This document shows positions 1-7,938 of a stretch of 8,106 nucleotides of DNA, one piece after another. The translations under genes were made by a program, and so were the position numbers. Source of the stretch: JANNRW01 sp031401815. GTDB lineage: Bacteria > Desulfobacterota > Desulfuromonadia > Geobacterales > DSM-12255. The stretch covers positions 1 to 8,106 of the forward strand of contig JANNRW010000041.1 of NCBI GenBank assembly GCA_031401815.1. Reading direction: 5' to 3'. The number at the start of each line of letters is the position of its first letter. Positions within the stretch are counted from its first letter, which is position 1. The notes below the pieces were generated by a model. The model searched no databases. It was not told where the DNA came from and was given only the letters and a program-made list of their open reading frames with translations.

Positions 1-308
1 CGACGATGCCGCCCACCGCTTCACCAGTGCCGTTCCAGTCTGCGGCGCCGCGACGGATCTCCGGACCGAAGCCCACGCGCGCGACATCGCCGAGTCGGAT
101 CGGAGTGCCGCCAGCGCCAACCGCAACGACGCTCTGCTCGAGGTCGGCTAGATCCTTTACGTAGCCGCGCCCGCGCAAGACATACTCGCGACCCGCCATC
201 TCGAGTACTCGTGCGCCGACCTCCGCGTTGGCGTCGCGCACCGCTCGCGTGATGTCGCCAACCGTGAGTCCGAATCCTACCAGACGCTCGGGCCGGAAGG
301 CCTGCAGG
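1..308 (-). CDS. CusA/CzcA-like heavy-metal RND efflux pump, internal fragment
   Basis: Read on the minus strand from about 307 to 2, this stretch gives about 102 uninterrupted residues typical of the periplasmic porter region of heavy-metal efflux (HME) RND pumps. Recognisable pieces are VLEMAGREYVLRGRGYVKDL, then a GTPIRLGDVARV stretch, then FGPEIRRGAADWNGTGEAVG, matching the family pattern of an 'RGRGY' segment followed by 'LGPEIRRG...GEVVGG'. Such pumps sit in the inner membrane and export Cu/Ag or Co/Zn/Cd ions through a tripartite complex. Neither end of the gene is present: the window edge cuts the downstream side, and a stop in this frame at 311-313 shows that the homology ends at the junction with the kinase. 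GC content and third-position GC are far higher than in the rest of the window, which argues for a different source genome. Family assignment is firm; the metal substrate cannot be told from this piece. Confidence 0.85.
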
Positions 309-311
309 TGT
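300..311. other. Abrupt sequence junction (probable chimeric join)
   Basis: The RND-pump reading frame and the histidine-kinase reading frame, both on the minus strand but in different phases, meet here within a few bases. Composition changes sharply from GC-rich to moderate GC at the same point. The 8-base palindrome CCTGCAGG lies at 301-308, so the exact breakpoint is ambiguous over about ten bases. Neither gene has a natural end here. A chimeric read or assembly join is the simplest explanation; a real deletion or recombination fusion is possible but less likely. Confidence 0.7.
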
Positions 312-3300
312 CATGCCGCTGCTTTTTCGTTTATCAGGCAAGGCAGCCATGACTTCATGAGCTGAAACAGCTTTGGCACCGACAGGTGAGAGCCATCTGA
401 CCAGAGTTGAAAAGAGCTCTTCAATGTCAATCGGCTTGGTCACATGGTCATTCATCCCTGCATTGATGCAACGATCACGGTCATCACTCATTGCGCTGGC
501 TGTCATGGCAATAATCGGGAGATTAGTGTGTCTTGCACTCTTTCGTATCAGGGTGGCAGCTTCAAGCCCGTCCATGACCGGCATCTGCAGATCCATAAGG
601 ACAACATCATAACTGATGTCAGCTCTCCCCAGCATCTCAATTGCCATAGCGCCGTTCCCGGCAATATCTACTGTGATCCCCCACCCTTCGAGGATCTCTC
701 TTGCAACCTCCTGATTGATATTATTGTCTTCGGCGAGCAGAATTCTCTTGTCATGAAAATGCTTCTCAAGAGACAGACCTTTTTCCAGTCGGGTACTTAC
801 TGATTTACCCCCACCGACTCTTTCTGAAAGAGCATCAAGCAGATTGTACGGGGTAGCAGGCTTGAGCAATATCCCGGGCATATCTGTCACACTGCTCTCC
901 AGCTCGGCCAGTTGCAGTTCGGTTGCCATGAGGATGAGCGGAACCTTTTTAAAGAGTCCTGTCTCCTGATTCAGAATCGAGATAATGTCCGGAAGAGGCG
1001 CAGAGCCGACATCCAGTAATACAAGGTCGTATCTGTGTCTGAGGCTGTCTATACTGGCCATCTCTTTTTCAGGCAGATGATCGGGATCTTCAGCAAGAGA
1101 GATTTCGATTCCGAAAGAGGCAAGCATTATTCTCATTCGGGCGCGACAGCTTGAACTCCCGCCAATATAAAGCAGACGCATTCCATTCAGGTTGGCAAAA
1201 ATTTCAGAGAGAGAGTGGCTCTCTTTTCCGAGCGGAAGAGCTATGACAAAGGAAAACCTGCTCCCCTTGCCCGGCTCGCTCTCAACGGAAATCTCTCCAC
1301 CCATAAGCTCAATGAGCTGTTTAGATATGGCAAGTCCCAGTCCTGTGCCGCCAAAACGTCTGGTTGTTGAGCTGTCTGCCTGGCTGAAAGCTGCAAACAG
1401 CCTCTCTTTCTGTTCGGTAGTCATCCCTATGCCGGTATCCTGGACACTGAATTTCAGGTTTACCTGCTCTCTGGTTTTTGAGGAGACCCCCACGGATACG
1501 ACCACTTCCCCTTTTTCAGTGAATTTGGTTGCATTACCGACCAGATTCAGCAGTACCTGCCCGAGGCGAAGCGGATCACCTGTAAGGAGGTCAGGAACTT
1601 CTCCGTCAGTTGTCAGCAGGAGTTCGACCGGCTTGTCGCTGAGATTTATCGGAGCGACATCAGCAAGTTTTTTCATGACGTCACTTAACAGAAATGGTAT
1701 TGACTCCATCTGCAGGCGTCCTGCCTCAATTTTGGAAAAATCGAGAATATCATTGATTATCTTCAGAAGGGAGCGCGCCGCAGTTTCAGCCTTTGTCAGG
1801 TAGTTTTTCTGCCTGTCGGAAAGCCTGGTCTGCTGCACCAGATAGAGCATTCCGATAATCGCATTCATCGGTGTCCGGATCTCATGGCTCATGTTTGCGA
1901 GAAACTCGCTTTTCGCCCGGGTAGCTTTCTCTGCAACCCCTTTTGCCAGCTTAAGTTCGTTGAAAGCTTTTTTCTGATCAGTTATATCTTCCTTTGCTGC
2001 AATAAAATGCGTTATCTCTCCATCGCTGTTTCTGACCGGTGAAATAGATGCAGACTCCCAGTAAAGCTCTCCGCTCTTCTTCTTGTTACATAACTCTCCA
2101 TGCCATTCAAATCCGCCATTTATAATGTCCCACATGGTCTTGTAGAACTCCGGCGATTGAACGCCTGAATTAATGATTTTCGGATTCTGGCCTATTACCT
2201 CTTCAGGCCGGTAACCTGTTGACGTGCAGAAATAGGGGTTTACATACTCTATTTTCCCTGTTTTATCTGTTATTACGATTGTTACGGGGCACTGTTCAAT
2301 CGCCTGGGAGAGCTTTCGGATCGACTCTTCACCTGCTTTATTCTCTTCACGAAGACGGATTGCAACAACTGCATATGAAACGTTTTCGGAGAGTTCAGTA
2401 AGAAGCACCACCTCTTCTTCATCAAAAGCGCTGGTGTCATCTGTCCTTATCTCAAGGGATCCGATTACAACACCCTCTCCCCAGAGCGGTATTGCAATGG
2501 CAGAAGAGCTGCCGTCATGCCGGATTGCTTCTGATGAGCCGTTCAGGGTGGCGCTGCAACCAGGTTTCCCGGAAGCGGCAGATTTATGGCATGCAACCTG
2601 CTTGAGCTCTCCCTTGTTATCAACCAGCCCGACTGAAGCAAAGCCATACCCGCCAACTTCAACAAGATGCTGGCAGATGGCCTGAAAAAGAGGTTTTTCC
2701 TCGGTTATCTGCATGAGAATTTCATGGCTCTTGCCAAGCACCATGAGGGTTCGATTCACTCTTAACATCTCCTGTTCTATAAGCGTCCGCTCCTCAAGCT
2801 CCATCTCAAGGCGGGCTGTTCTTGAAGCAACTTCGCGCTTCATTGATCTGCCCCACAGAGTCATGTTTACAATTATCACGAGTACAGCGAGGATTCCGGC
2901 TGAAACCCAGAATATTCTGCTGGCGAAGATGCTTTCATGACTCTGGAAAATCCATTTTGCGGTTATCTCCCGACGCTCTTTTTCGGAGATGCTGTGAAGT
3001 GCTTTCCCAAGGATAGTTCCAAGGAGCGGCCAGTCATTACGGGAACAGAAGCTGAAATTGTACGGATACCCCGCATCCCCGGCAATCTGGAGATTGGTTA
3101 TTTTTTCATAATCAATATAGTAGGTTGCCCTGGCCATCTCCATTACAGCTGCATTGACCTCGCCAAAAGATACTGCATCCAGCGCCTCAATCTCATCTTT
3201 GGCAGGCACAAGTTTCAACTCCGGATAGCTGCTTTCGAGATACTTGAAGATTGCCGTATCTTCAACTGCGGCAACCTTCATCCCCGACATCTCCGCCAGG

Positions 3301-3782
3301 GACAGTTTTTTCCGGTCAAGTTCTTTTCTGACGATAATCTTGTTATGGAGCTGAATGTAGGGGGGGGTAAAGTCGAGAAATGATGCCCGATCAAGGGTTA
3401 TTGTCCCATTGGCAAGAATGTCCACATTCCGGTTTCTGGTCGCTTCGAGAAGTTTTTGCCATGTAGGGTAATAAACAAGTTTGAAAGTGATGCCGAGCCG
3501 CTTCTGAATCAGATTGATATAATCTATTGTGAGTCCGTGGAATCCCGAACCGTTTTCATTTTTCATGACAAGAGGGGGAGTTTCCCTGACCCCTATCCTT
3601 ATCTCGGGGTTAGCCGCAAGCCACTGAATCTCTTCAGGGGTCAGCTCAATTGTTGACTCTCCGGCAGCATGAACAGCAGGAGAGGAATGGAATTCAGCTG
3701 CCATGAAAAGGAAAAAGGCGAATGTGAGCGCAGCGTATCTGGCTGTTGAAAGAGTCGGCAAGTTGATCCGGAATATGCGCAT
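309..3782 (-). CDS. Hybrid sensor histidine kinase with periplasmic SBP_bac_3 sensor (3'-truncated)
   Basis: BvgS/EvgS-style membrane hybrid kinase that would couple a periplasmic small-molecule signal to a phosphorelay. Numbering from the ATG at 3782: signal peptide about 1-40 (cleavage near VHA/AG), family-3 solute-binding domain about 46-284, membrane helix 290-310, coiled coil 314-344, GAF about 355-480, PAS about 486-604, HisKA with the H-box histidine at H633 (NMSHEIRTPMN), and HATPase with N750, DTGIG 782-786 and GGTGLGL 811-817. Two receivers follow. The first (about 867-989) keeps D924 and K974 but lacks the N-terminal acidic pair; the second (about 1012-1131) is complete with E1018/D1019, D1064, T1094 and K1116. 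I chose ATG 3782 because GAAGG lies 8 bases upstream; a TTG at 3800 and an ATG at 3797 in the same frame have no ribosome site. After about residue 1158 the frame runs into the foreign RND segment, so residues read beyond that point are not real. Kinases of this layout often end in an Hpt domain, which may be what is missing. Ligand unknown. Confidence 0.9.
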
Positions 3783-3790
3783 GGCATCTG

Positions 3791-3795
3791 CCTTC
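3791..3795 (-). promoter_or_regulatory. Ribosome binding site GAAGG for the hybrid kinase
   Basis: GAAGG on the minus strand lies 8 bases before the ATG at 3782. It overlaps the alternative upstream ATG at 3797, which has no purine-rich site of its own. This favours 3782 as the start and gives a protein beginning MRIFRINL, a good signal-peptide n-region. Confidence 0.55.
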
Positions 3796-3939
3796 ATCAA
3801 GGGGAAAGGGTGTCTGTCAGAGTTGTATTAAATCTAGCATGGTTGGATTTAAACGCAAGTGAGGGGGGGGCGAATAAGCGAAGATACAAGAAAACAGAGT
3901 AACTACTCGGGTCATGAAAGTAGAAATTCAAAACCTGTT

Positions 3940-4054
3940 TCACACGGAGGCACAGAGGCACAGAGAAGACCAGGATTAAAACCATAAGGCTTCCGGGGTA
4001 AAACCATAAAGAGTTTGTTTTTGACTTTCTCCGTGACTCTGTGCCTCCGTGTGA
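3940..4054. repeat. Long imperfect inverted repeat, dispersed-repeat type, with internal direct repeat
   Basis: The arms are 3940-3967 and 4027-4054, 28 bases each, pairing at 26 of 28 positions; the outer 18 bases are a perfect match (core CACACGGAGGCACAGAG). The 59-base loop holds a direct repeat TAAAACCATAA at 3977-3987 and 3999-4009. Elements with this GGAGGCACAGAG-type arm occur as dispersed intergenic repeats in many environmental bacteria and often give rise to false small proteins containing 'SVPLCLR'; I recall this from general knowledge and could not search it. It lies downstream of dinG and upstream of the kinase, so as RNA it could fold into a long hairpin and might limit read-through. 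There is no T-tract of the kind expected for an intrinsic terminator. An open frame of about 119 codons on the minus strand (3797-4156) passes through it and is judged spurious. Confidence 0.75.
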
Positions 4055-4097
4055 GTAGCCTTTGATTCGTTTTTGATCGGAGCAGTTACAAAACAGC

Positions 4098-6596
4098 CTA
4101 AAAGAACTGCTGGAGCCGTTTGAGTAACTGATCTGAATCAACTGCAACAACCTCAAGGTCAGGGAGCGATTTGAGGAATATGCGCCCGTAGTTTCTGGAG
4201 AGAACCCGGCTGTCCAGAATCAGCACTGCGCCACGATCCGTTCTGCTTCGAATCAGGCGTCCGAACCCCTGCTTGAACTTGATGACAGCCTGGGGAACCG
4301 TGAACTCCATGAACGGGTCTCTGCCAGATGCGCTGATATGTTCACTGCGCGCCTCCAGGATAGGTTCGGTCGGTACCCGGAACGGTAATCTGGTCATGAT
4401 GACCAGCTCCAGTGCGTCCCCCTGGACATCGACCCCTTCCCAGAATGAGTCGGTGCCGAAAAGAACAGATCCCGGAGTCTTTCTGAACTCTGACAAAAGC
4501 TGGTGACGGTTTGCATCCCCCTGTCGCAGCAGATTAAGTCCCAAAGCTTCAACTTCGGGTGCCAGCATGTGGTGGATTTTTTTCAGCAGATCGTAAGAGG
4601 TGAAAAGAACAAAGGCTCGTCCGCCGGAAATTTCCAGGCTCTTCAGGATAAAACCGGCGGCTGAGGCTGTGAACTCCCTGCCGGTCGGCTCCGGCATGTC
4701 AGAGGGGACTCCGGCGAATGCCTGGTTGCGATAATCAAAAGGGGATTGCAAAAGGAGCTCGGCCACCCTTGCCTTCGGAATCAGGCTGATGCCGGTACGT
4801 TTGGCAAGATAACTGAAGCTCTCCCCCACTGCCAGGGTCGCCGAGGTGAGGATAACGCTTCTGAGCTGGTCAAAGAGCACTGATTTGAGTGTTGGTGCAA
4901 CATCCAGCGGTGCTGAGCATATCTTCAGAAGAGCCCCTCTTCCGCCGCGCCTGACCTCGAACCAGCGGCAGAGCTCTTCGCTATGACCAACAAATTCTTG
5001 CAGCGACTCCTGATATCCTTCCAATCTCCCTTTAATCCCTTTCAGATCCAGCAAAATTCCGGACATTCTCTCCAGTGGCTCTTCAGGCAGAGTCTTGACA
5101 AGATGCAGCAGTTTGCCGAGCGCTGCTGCAAAGAGTCCAAGGCTGTTTCCAAGATCGATTATCCGTTCCTGTGACTCTCCCCAGAAGTCAGTTGCATAAA
5201 CAGCGGGGGTAAGCCTCAGTTTCTGTTCACCCTTGACACCATCAGCCGGATGAAGGTGCCCTGACAAGGCAAGGAGTATGGCATCAGTATCCCTGGTTAC
5301 CCGCTCGGCAAGAGAGGGGAGGCATTCAATCAGCTCCCCTTCGAGCAGTCCGGAAATCTGTAGGTATAGCTCATCAAGCTGTAGCGGAATATCCCTTGAC
5401 AGTTGCGCTGATAACTGTGGCAAGAGACCCCGTTGCGCTTTTCTCGGATGTTGCAGCTTGCCTAGCAGTTTAAGGATTCCCTGCCGGGTAACCTGACTGG
5501 AAAGCTGACTGGTCGCAGCCTCTTCAAGGTGATGAGCTTCATCGATGATGAGCCGATGAAAGGGGGGGAGAATCGCGTTTGAGGTAAAACCGGTCTGATG
5601 ACGAAGCGCCAGATCCAGCATGAGCAGGGCGTGATTGACTACAAGAATATCAGCACCGGCAGCCTGCCTGCGCGAATTGTACAGATAGCATTTACGGTAT
5701 TGGCGGCACTTTGTCCTGCCGCACTGGTCTCCCTCGCAGCAGAGCTCTTCCCAGACATCATCCTTGGGAATAAAGCCAAGATCATCACGACAGCCGGTAG
5801 AGGTTGATTCACTCCAGGCGATAATTGCCTGAAGCTCTGTTGTCTCGTCAGGGAAGAGACCCGGTTCTTCCCTGTGGGAGTGCAGTTTACGCCTGCAAAG
5901 GTAGTTGCCGCGACCTTTTATCAGGACTGCCCTGAACTGGAGACCTGCATGCTTCTGCAAAAAAGGGATATCCTTGCGTGTCAGCTGCTCCTGAAGATTG
6001 ATAGTGTTTGTCGAGACAACGACCCGTTCCTTGTTCCGCTTTGCCCAGAGTGCGGCAGGGAGAAGATAGGCAAGTGACTTACCGGTGCCGGTTCCTGCCT
6101 CGATCATGGTCACCCGGTCACTGTTGAACGCTTCGGCCACTGCAAAGGCCATCCGTGTCTGCTCGGCTCGCTGTTCATAACCGGGCAGGTTGGCCGCAAT
6201 GACGCCATCAGCAATAAAATGAGCCTCAATCTCGGGGAGGGAGAGAAAATCGAGTATTTTCCGGGCAAAAGGGGAGACCACCTGATAACAGTGGCCTACG
6301 CTATTATCAATAATGTAGAAACCAACCCCCTGGTTGCCGAGAATAGCGGCGATTTCAAGGTCGGCCTCTGAAGGGGTGAGATCGCCGGAGGGGTGATTGT
6401 GGATAACAACATCGCCAAAAGAAGTCTGGATCATTATGGCGGCAACAGCATCCCGACTCCCTCTGGCCAGGGGTTCAACCTCTATGATAACCCGTGATTC
6501 ATCAGTTTTCCCGAGAAAAAAAACTTCGTTTCCCCCGGTCAGAGCGATCTCTCCCTGCATTTTTCTGGCGACTTTTTCTGTATACAGCTGCTTCAT
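4098..6596 (-). CDS. dinG: JAB/RadC-like domain fused to DinG-family (XPD-like) Fe-S DNA helicase
   Basis: An 832-residue cytoplasmic superfamily-2 helicase of the DinG/XPD type (ATP-dependent, 5'-3', with an Fe-S cluster), expected to act on R-loops, forked DNA or damaged DNA. Residues 1-110 form a JAB/MPN domain with the JAMM metal motif H66-N-H68-P-S-G...P-S-E-A-D79 and a candidate acidic residue E15. The helicase follows: Walker A GTGTGKS (168-174), Fe-S cysteines C234, C292, C297 and C303 with the family spacing C-x4-C-x5-C, VVNHALL near 319, the DEAH box at 352-355, SATL at 585-588, motif V around GTDSFWEGVD (714-723), and motif VI QGFGRLIRSRTDRG (776-789). All key residues are present. 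The open frame extends upstream to 6956, but the part before 6596 is not protein-like and overlaps the divergent pilZ gene. ATG 6596 sits just before the JAB fold, with only a weak GAG four bases upstream. No DnaQ-type exonuclease domain is present, unlike many Firmicute DinG proteins. The helicase call is firm; the peptidase activity of the JAB part is inferred from its motif only. Confidence 0.93.
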   Translation of the reverse strand: MKQLYTEKVARKMQGEIALTGGNEVFFLGKTDESRVIIEVEPLARGSRDAVAAIMIQTSFGDVVIHNHPSGDLTPSEADLEIAAILGNQGVGFYIIDNSVGHCYQVVSPFARKILDFLSLPEIEAHFIADGVIAANLPGYEQRAEQTRMAFAVAEAFNSDRVTMIEAGTGTGKSLAYLLPAALWAKRNKERVVVSTNTINLQEQLTRKDIPFLQKHAGLQFRAVLIKGRGNYLCRRKLHSHREEPGLFPDETTELQAIIAWSESTSTGCRDDLGFIPKDDVWEELCCEGDQCGRTKCRQYRKCYLYNSRRQAAGADILVVNHALLMLDLALRHQTGFTSNAILPPFHRLIIDEAHHLEEAATSQLSSQVTRQGILKLLGKLQHPRKAQRGLLPQLSAQLSRDIPLQLDELYLQISGLLEGELIECLPSLAERVTRDTDAILLALSGHLHPADGVKGEQKLRLTPAVYATDFWGESQERIIDLGNSLGLFAAALGKLLHLVKTLPEEPLERMSGILLDLKGIKGRLEGYQESLQEFVGHSEELCRWFEVRRGGRGALLKICSAPLDVAPTLKSVLFDQLRSVILTSATLAVGESFSYLAKRTGISLIPKARVAELLLQSPFDYRNQAFAGVPSDMPEPTGREFTASAAGFILKSLEISGGRAFVLFTSYDLLKKIHHMLAPEVEALGLNLLRQGDANRHQLLSEFRKTPGSVLFGTDSFWEGVDVQGDALELVIMTRLPFRVPTEPILEARSEHISASGRDPFMEFTVPQAVIKFKQGFGRLIRSRTDRGAVLILDSRVLSRNYGRIFLKSLPDLEVVAVDSDQLLKRLQQFF

Positions 6597-6816
6597 ACTG
6601 CTCAAAATACACGTATTGTACTGAAGCGGGCAAATAAAAATCAGGAAATTAATAGATATTAAGCCAGAGGGCGCTTTGCTGGATATAAAATTGCAAATTG
6701 ATATTTCTACCCTGATTACCGTAAATCTACCGCTATGAGGGGAATAGCTCCTTTCCCATAAGGTGAGGGGCTGGAACGTGAGATCAGCAATAATCATATA
6801 GCAGGTTAATTGCCAA
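6597..6816. promoter_or_regulatory. Divergent intergenic region between dinG and the PilZ gene
   Basis: This 220-base region must carry the control of both divergent genes. On the plus strand TTGATA (6698-6703) is followed 17 bases later by GTAAAT (6721-6726), a weak sigma-70-like candidate for the PilZ gene. I see no convincing promoter for dinG, no sigma-54 GG-N10-GC element, and nothing resembling the conserved core of a cyclic-di-GMP (GEMM) riboswitch. A small hairpin is possible around 6740-6760 (GGGAA...TTCCC). There is no LexA-type CTG-N10-CAG operator that I could recognise. Confidence 0.3.
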
Positions 6817-7575
6817 ATGACTGAAATACCGTCAAAATACAGCAAGTTCTTCCGCCCGGGCGATTTTCTGACCCTCGGGATACATCTCCCGGACAGAGGA
6901 TTTGCCGAAGATGCTGCAAAAGTTGTCTTATCTGATGATAACGGGATGCTTCTCAAGCTTTGCAGCCGAGGCTTCCCGCCAGCTCTTCAGATATCTTCCG
7001 GTACAAGAGGGGTCGTGACCAGGAGTGAAGGGCGGATAGTTTATTATTGTCGTACTGTATTGATGAAAGAGGTGAAGGACAGATATGTCAAGCTTCATCT
7101 TGTTGAAGCTCCCCAGATAAAGGAGCGACGACAGTATGCCAGAAAGGATGTCGAAATTTTCATGCAGTATTCGCTGCCGACGAGCCAGAATATGAGGCAG
7201 GTGCTGGAGGAGTGGGAAGAGCTGAAGAGCTGTTCTGATTGTTACTCTGAAAGTGAATCTGTCACAGCTTGGAACCAGGATAGTGCGAGAGGTGGAAGTT
7301 TGACCCGGGTGAATCTGAGTGGAAGCGGTCTTCGTTTCAAAATCAGCGATTGTCTCTCTTACGGAACCCTGCTTCATCTGAGAGTAGGTATTCCGGGTGA
7401 AAAGGGTGAACATGCCCACGCCATCGGCGCAATTGTCAGGACAAGGGATCTGTTGACGGAGATGGAACAGATCCAGTACTACTCTACTTCAATGTCATTT
7501 CGAATGATCGATAGTCATGACCGCAAAAGGGTATTGGAATATGTACTTGATGCGCAGAGGAAGGCAATTCTTTAG
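6817..7575 (+). CDS. PilZ-domain cyclic-di-GMP-binding protein with N-terminal YcgR-like domain
   Basis: A 252-residue soluble protein with no signal peptide or membrane helix. Residues about 10-98 look like a beta-rich YcgR/PilZN-type flavour (a short domain ending in VKLHLVEAPQIKERR), and the rest is a PilZ domain. The two cyclic-di-GMP contacts are present: the RxxxR motif R105-Q-Y-A-R109 and the (D/N)xSxxG motif N166-L-S-G-S-G171. Between them, at about 119-160, is a long insertion with an acidic stretch and a CxxC pair (C139, C142); ordinary PilZ domains have a much shorter connection here. Members of this family usually change the activity of a motility, polysaccharide or secretion partner when the second messenger rises, but no partner gene lies next to it, so the output is unknown. 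The ATG at 6817 is the only reasonable start; AGG lies 11 bases upstream, which is a long spacing. The gene is divergent from dinG. Confidence 0.85.
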   Translation: MTEIPSKYSKFFRPGDFLTLGIHLPDRGFAEDAAKVVLSDDNGMLLKLCSRGFPPALQISSGTRGVVTRSEGRIVYYCRTVLMKEVKDRYVKLHLVEAPQIKERRQYARKDVEIFMQYSLPTSQNMRQVLEEWEELKSCSDCYSESESVTAWNQDSARGGSLTRVNLSGSGLRFKISDCLSYGTLLHLRVGIPGEKGEHAHAIGAIVRTRDLLTEMEQIQYYSTSMSFRMIDSHDRKRVLEYVLDAQRKAIL

Positions 7576-7590
7576 TCTGTAATCCCACCT

Positions 7591-7707
7591 TCAAATTTCT
7601 AACGTGTAACCGACAACTGCCATCTGAAGCTCTTTCGGCATCTCTCTGGAAAGCCTTGCTGAAGCGGCAAACCCGGTGCAGTGGGATGCTGCCACATATC
7701 CGGATGC
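7591..7707 (-). pseudogene. C-terminal remnant of a metallo-beta-lactamase-fold hydrolase
   Basis: Directly after the stop codon of the DUF2892 gene, in the same reading frame, 38 codons run to a TGA at 7591-7593. They read ASGYVAASHCTGF, then ASARLSREMPKE, and end with VVGYTLEI. The 'SHCTGF..A..L' motif followed about 20 residues later by 'xVGxxLxF' is the C-terminal signature of a group of metallo-beta-lactamase-fold hydrolases related to the COG1237 (dihydropterin-phosphate synthase-like) proteins. There is no start codon at the right place and none of the N-terminal HxHxDH metal motif anywhere in the window, so only the tail of the gene is left. The likely history is a deletion that removed most of the hydrolase gene and brought its 3' end against the DUF2892 gene. 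The family call rests on a short segment. Confidence 0.6.
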
Positions 7708-7932
7708 TCATTTGCTGCAACAGCTCCGGGGGAATCTAGGCACACCAAGCTTTGCCAGCAGATTGAACATCGGACAGAACTGCGTAAAGCCGGACTGAAA
7801 CAGATTCAGACCGACAAAGCCGGTAAACCAGAGCCAGTTTGTTGAGTGAAAGTGAGCCAGAAACAGCGAGAGGAGTATGAATGTTCCGGCAACTATTCTG
7901 ACAATCCGTTCGATGTAGAACTCTTCTTTCAT
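7708..7932 (-). CDS. DUF2892/YgaP-like small inner-membrane protein
   Basis: A 74-residue protein with two hydrophobic segments, about residues 9-26 (IVRIVAGTFILLSLFLA) and 33-50 (LWFTGFVGLNLFQSGF), followed by the FCPMFNLLAKLG segment. An 'RIVRIVxG' start, a short loop, a second helix and a final FCPxxxLL motif define the DUF2892 family, also found as the membrane part of the E. coli rhodanese YgaP. These proteins are often linked to sulfur or thiosulfate handling and to ArsR-type regulators, but their activity is not settled. The C-terminus has a cysteine pair (SCCSK). I prefer ATG 7932 because GGGG (7939-7942) lies 6 bases upstream; the in-frame ATG at 7944 has no nearby ribosome site. The gene is followed in frame by the hydrolase remnant and preceded by an AT-rich region likely to hold its promoter. 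Confidence 0.8.
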   Translation of the reverse strand: MKEEFYIERIVRIVAGTFILLSLFLAHFHSTNWLWFTGFVGLNLFQSGFTQFCPMFNLLAKLGVPRFPRSCCSK

Positions 7933-7938
7933 AGCAGA

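Noticed and set aside
21..300. C-terminal ~95 residues of the long kinase open frame (arginine-rich)
   Set aside because: This is an out-of-frame reading of the RND pump fragment across the junction; the pump frame gives a clear family match and this one gives low-complexity, non-protein-like sequence.
1192..1803. 203-codon plus-strand open frame opposite the kinase catalytic domain
   Set aside because: It is antisense to conserved HATPase/HisKA motifs; its serine/arginine-rich composition is typical of a shadow frame.
3797..4156. 119-codon open frame on the minus strand between dinG and the kinase
   Set aside because: It overlaps the dinG 3' end and runs through the palindromic repeat; its 'SVPLCLR' segment is the usual translation artefact of that repeat type.
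6772..6791. Sigma-54 promoter (TGGAACG...AGCA) upstream of the PilZ gene
   Set aside because: The GG and GC are separated by 12 bases rather than the required 10.
6597..6816. Cyclic-di-GMP (GEMM) riboswitch upstream of the PilZ gene
   Set aside because: I could not find the conserved core or paired stems.
6597..6956. N-terminal extension of dinG by about 120 codons
   Set aside because: It overlaps the divergent PilZ coding region and has no domain content; the JAB fold begins just after ATG 6596.
7484..7720. 78-codon minus-strand open frame overlapping the PilZ gene end
   Set aside because: It is out of frame with the hydrolase remnant, antisense to a conserved domain, and has no recognisable features.
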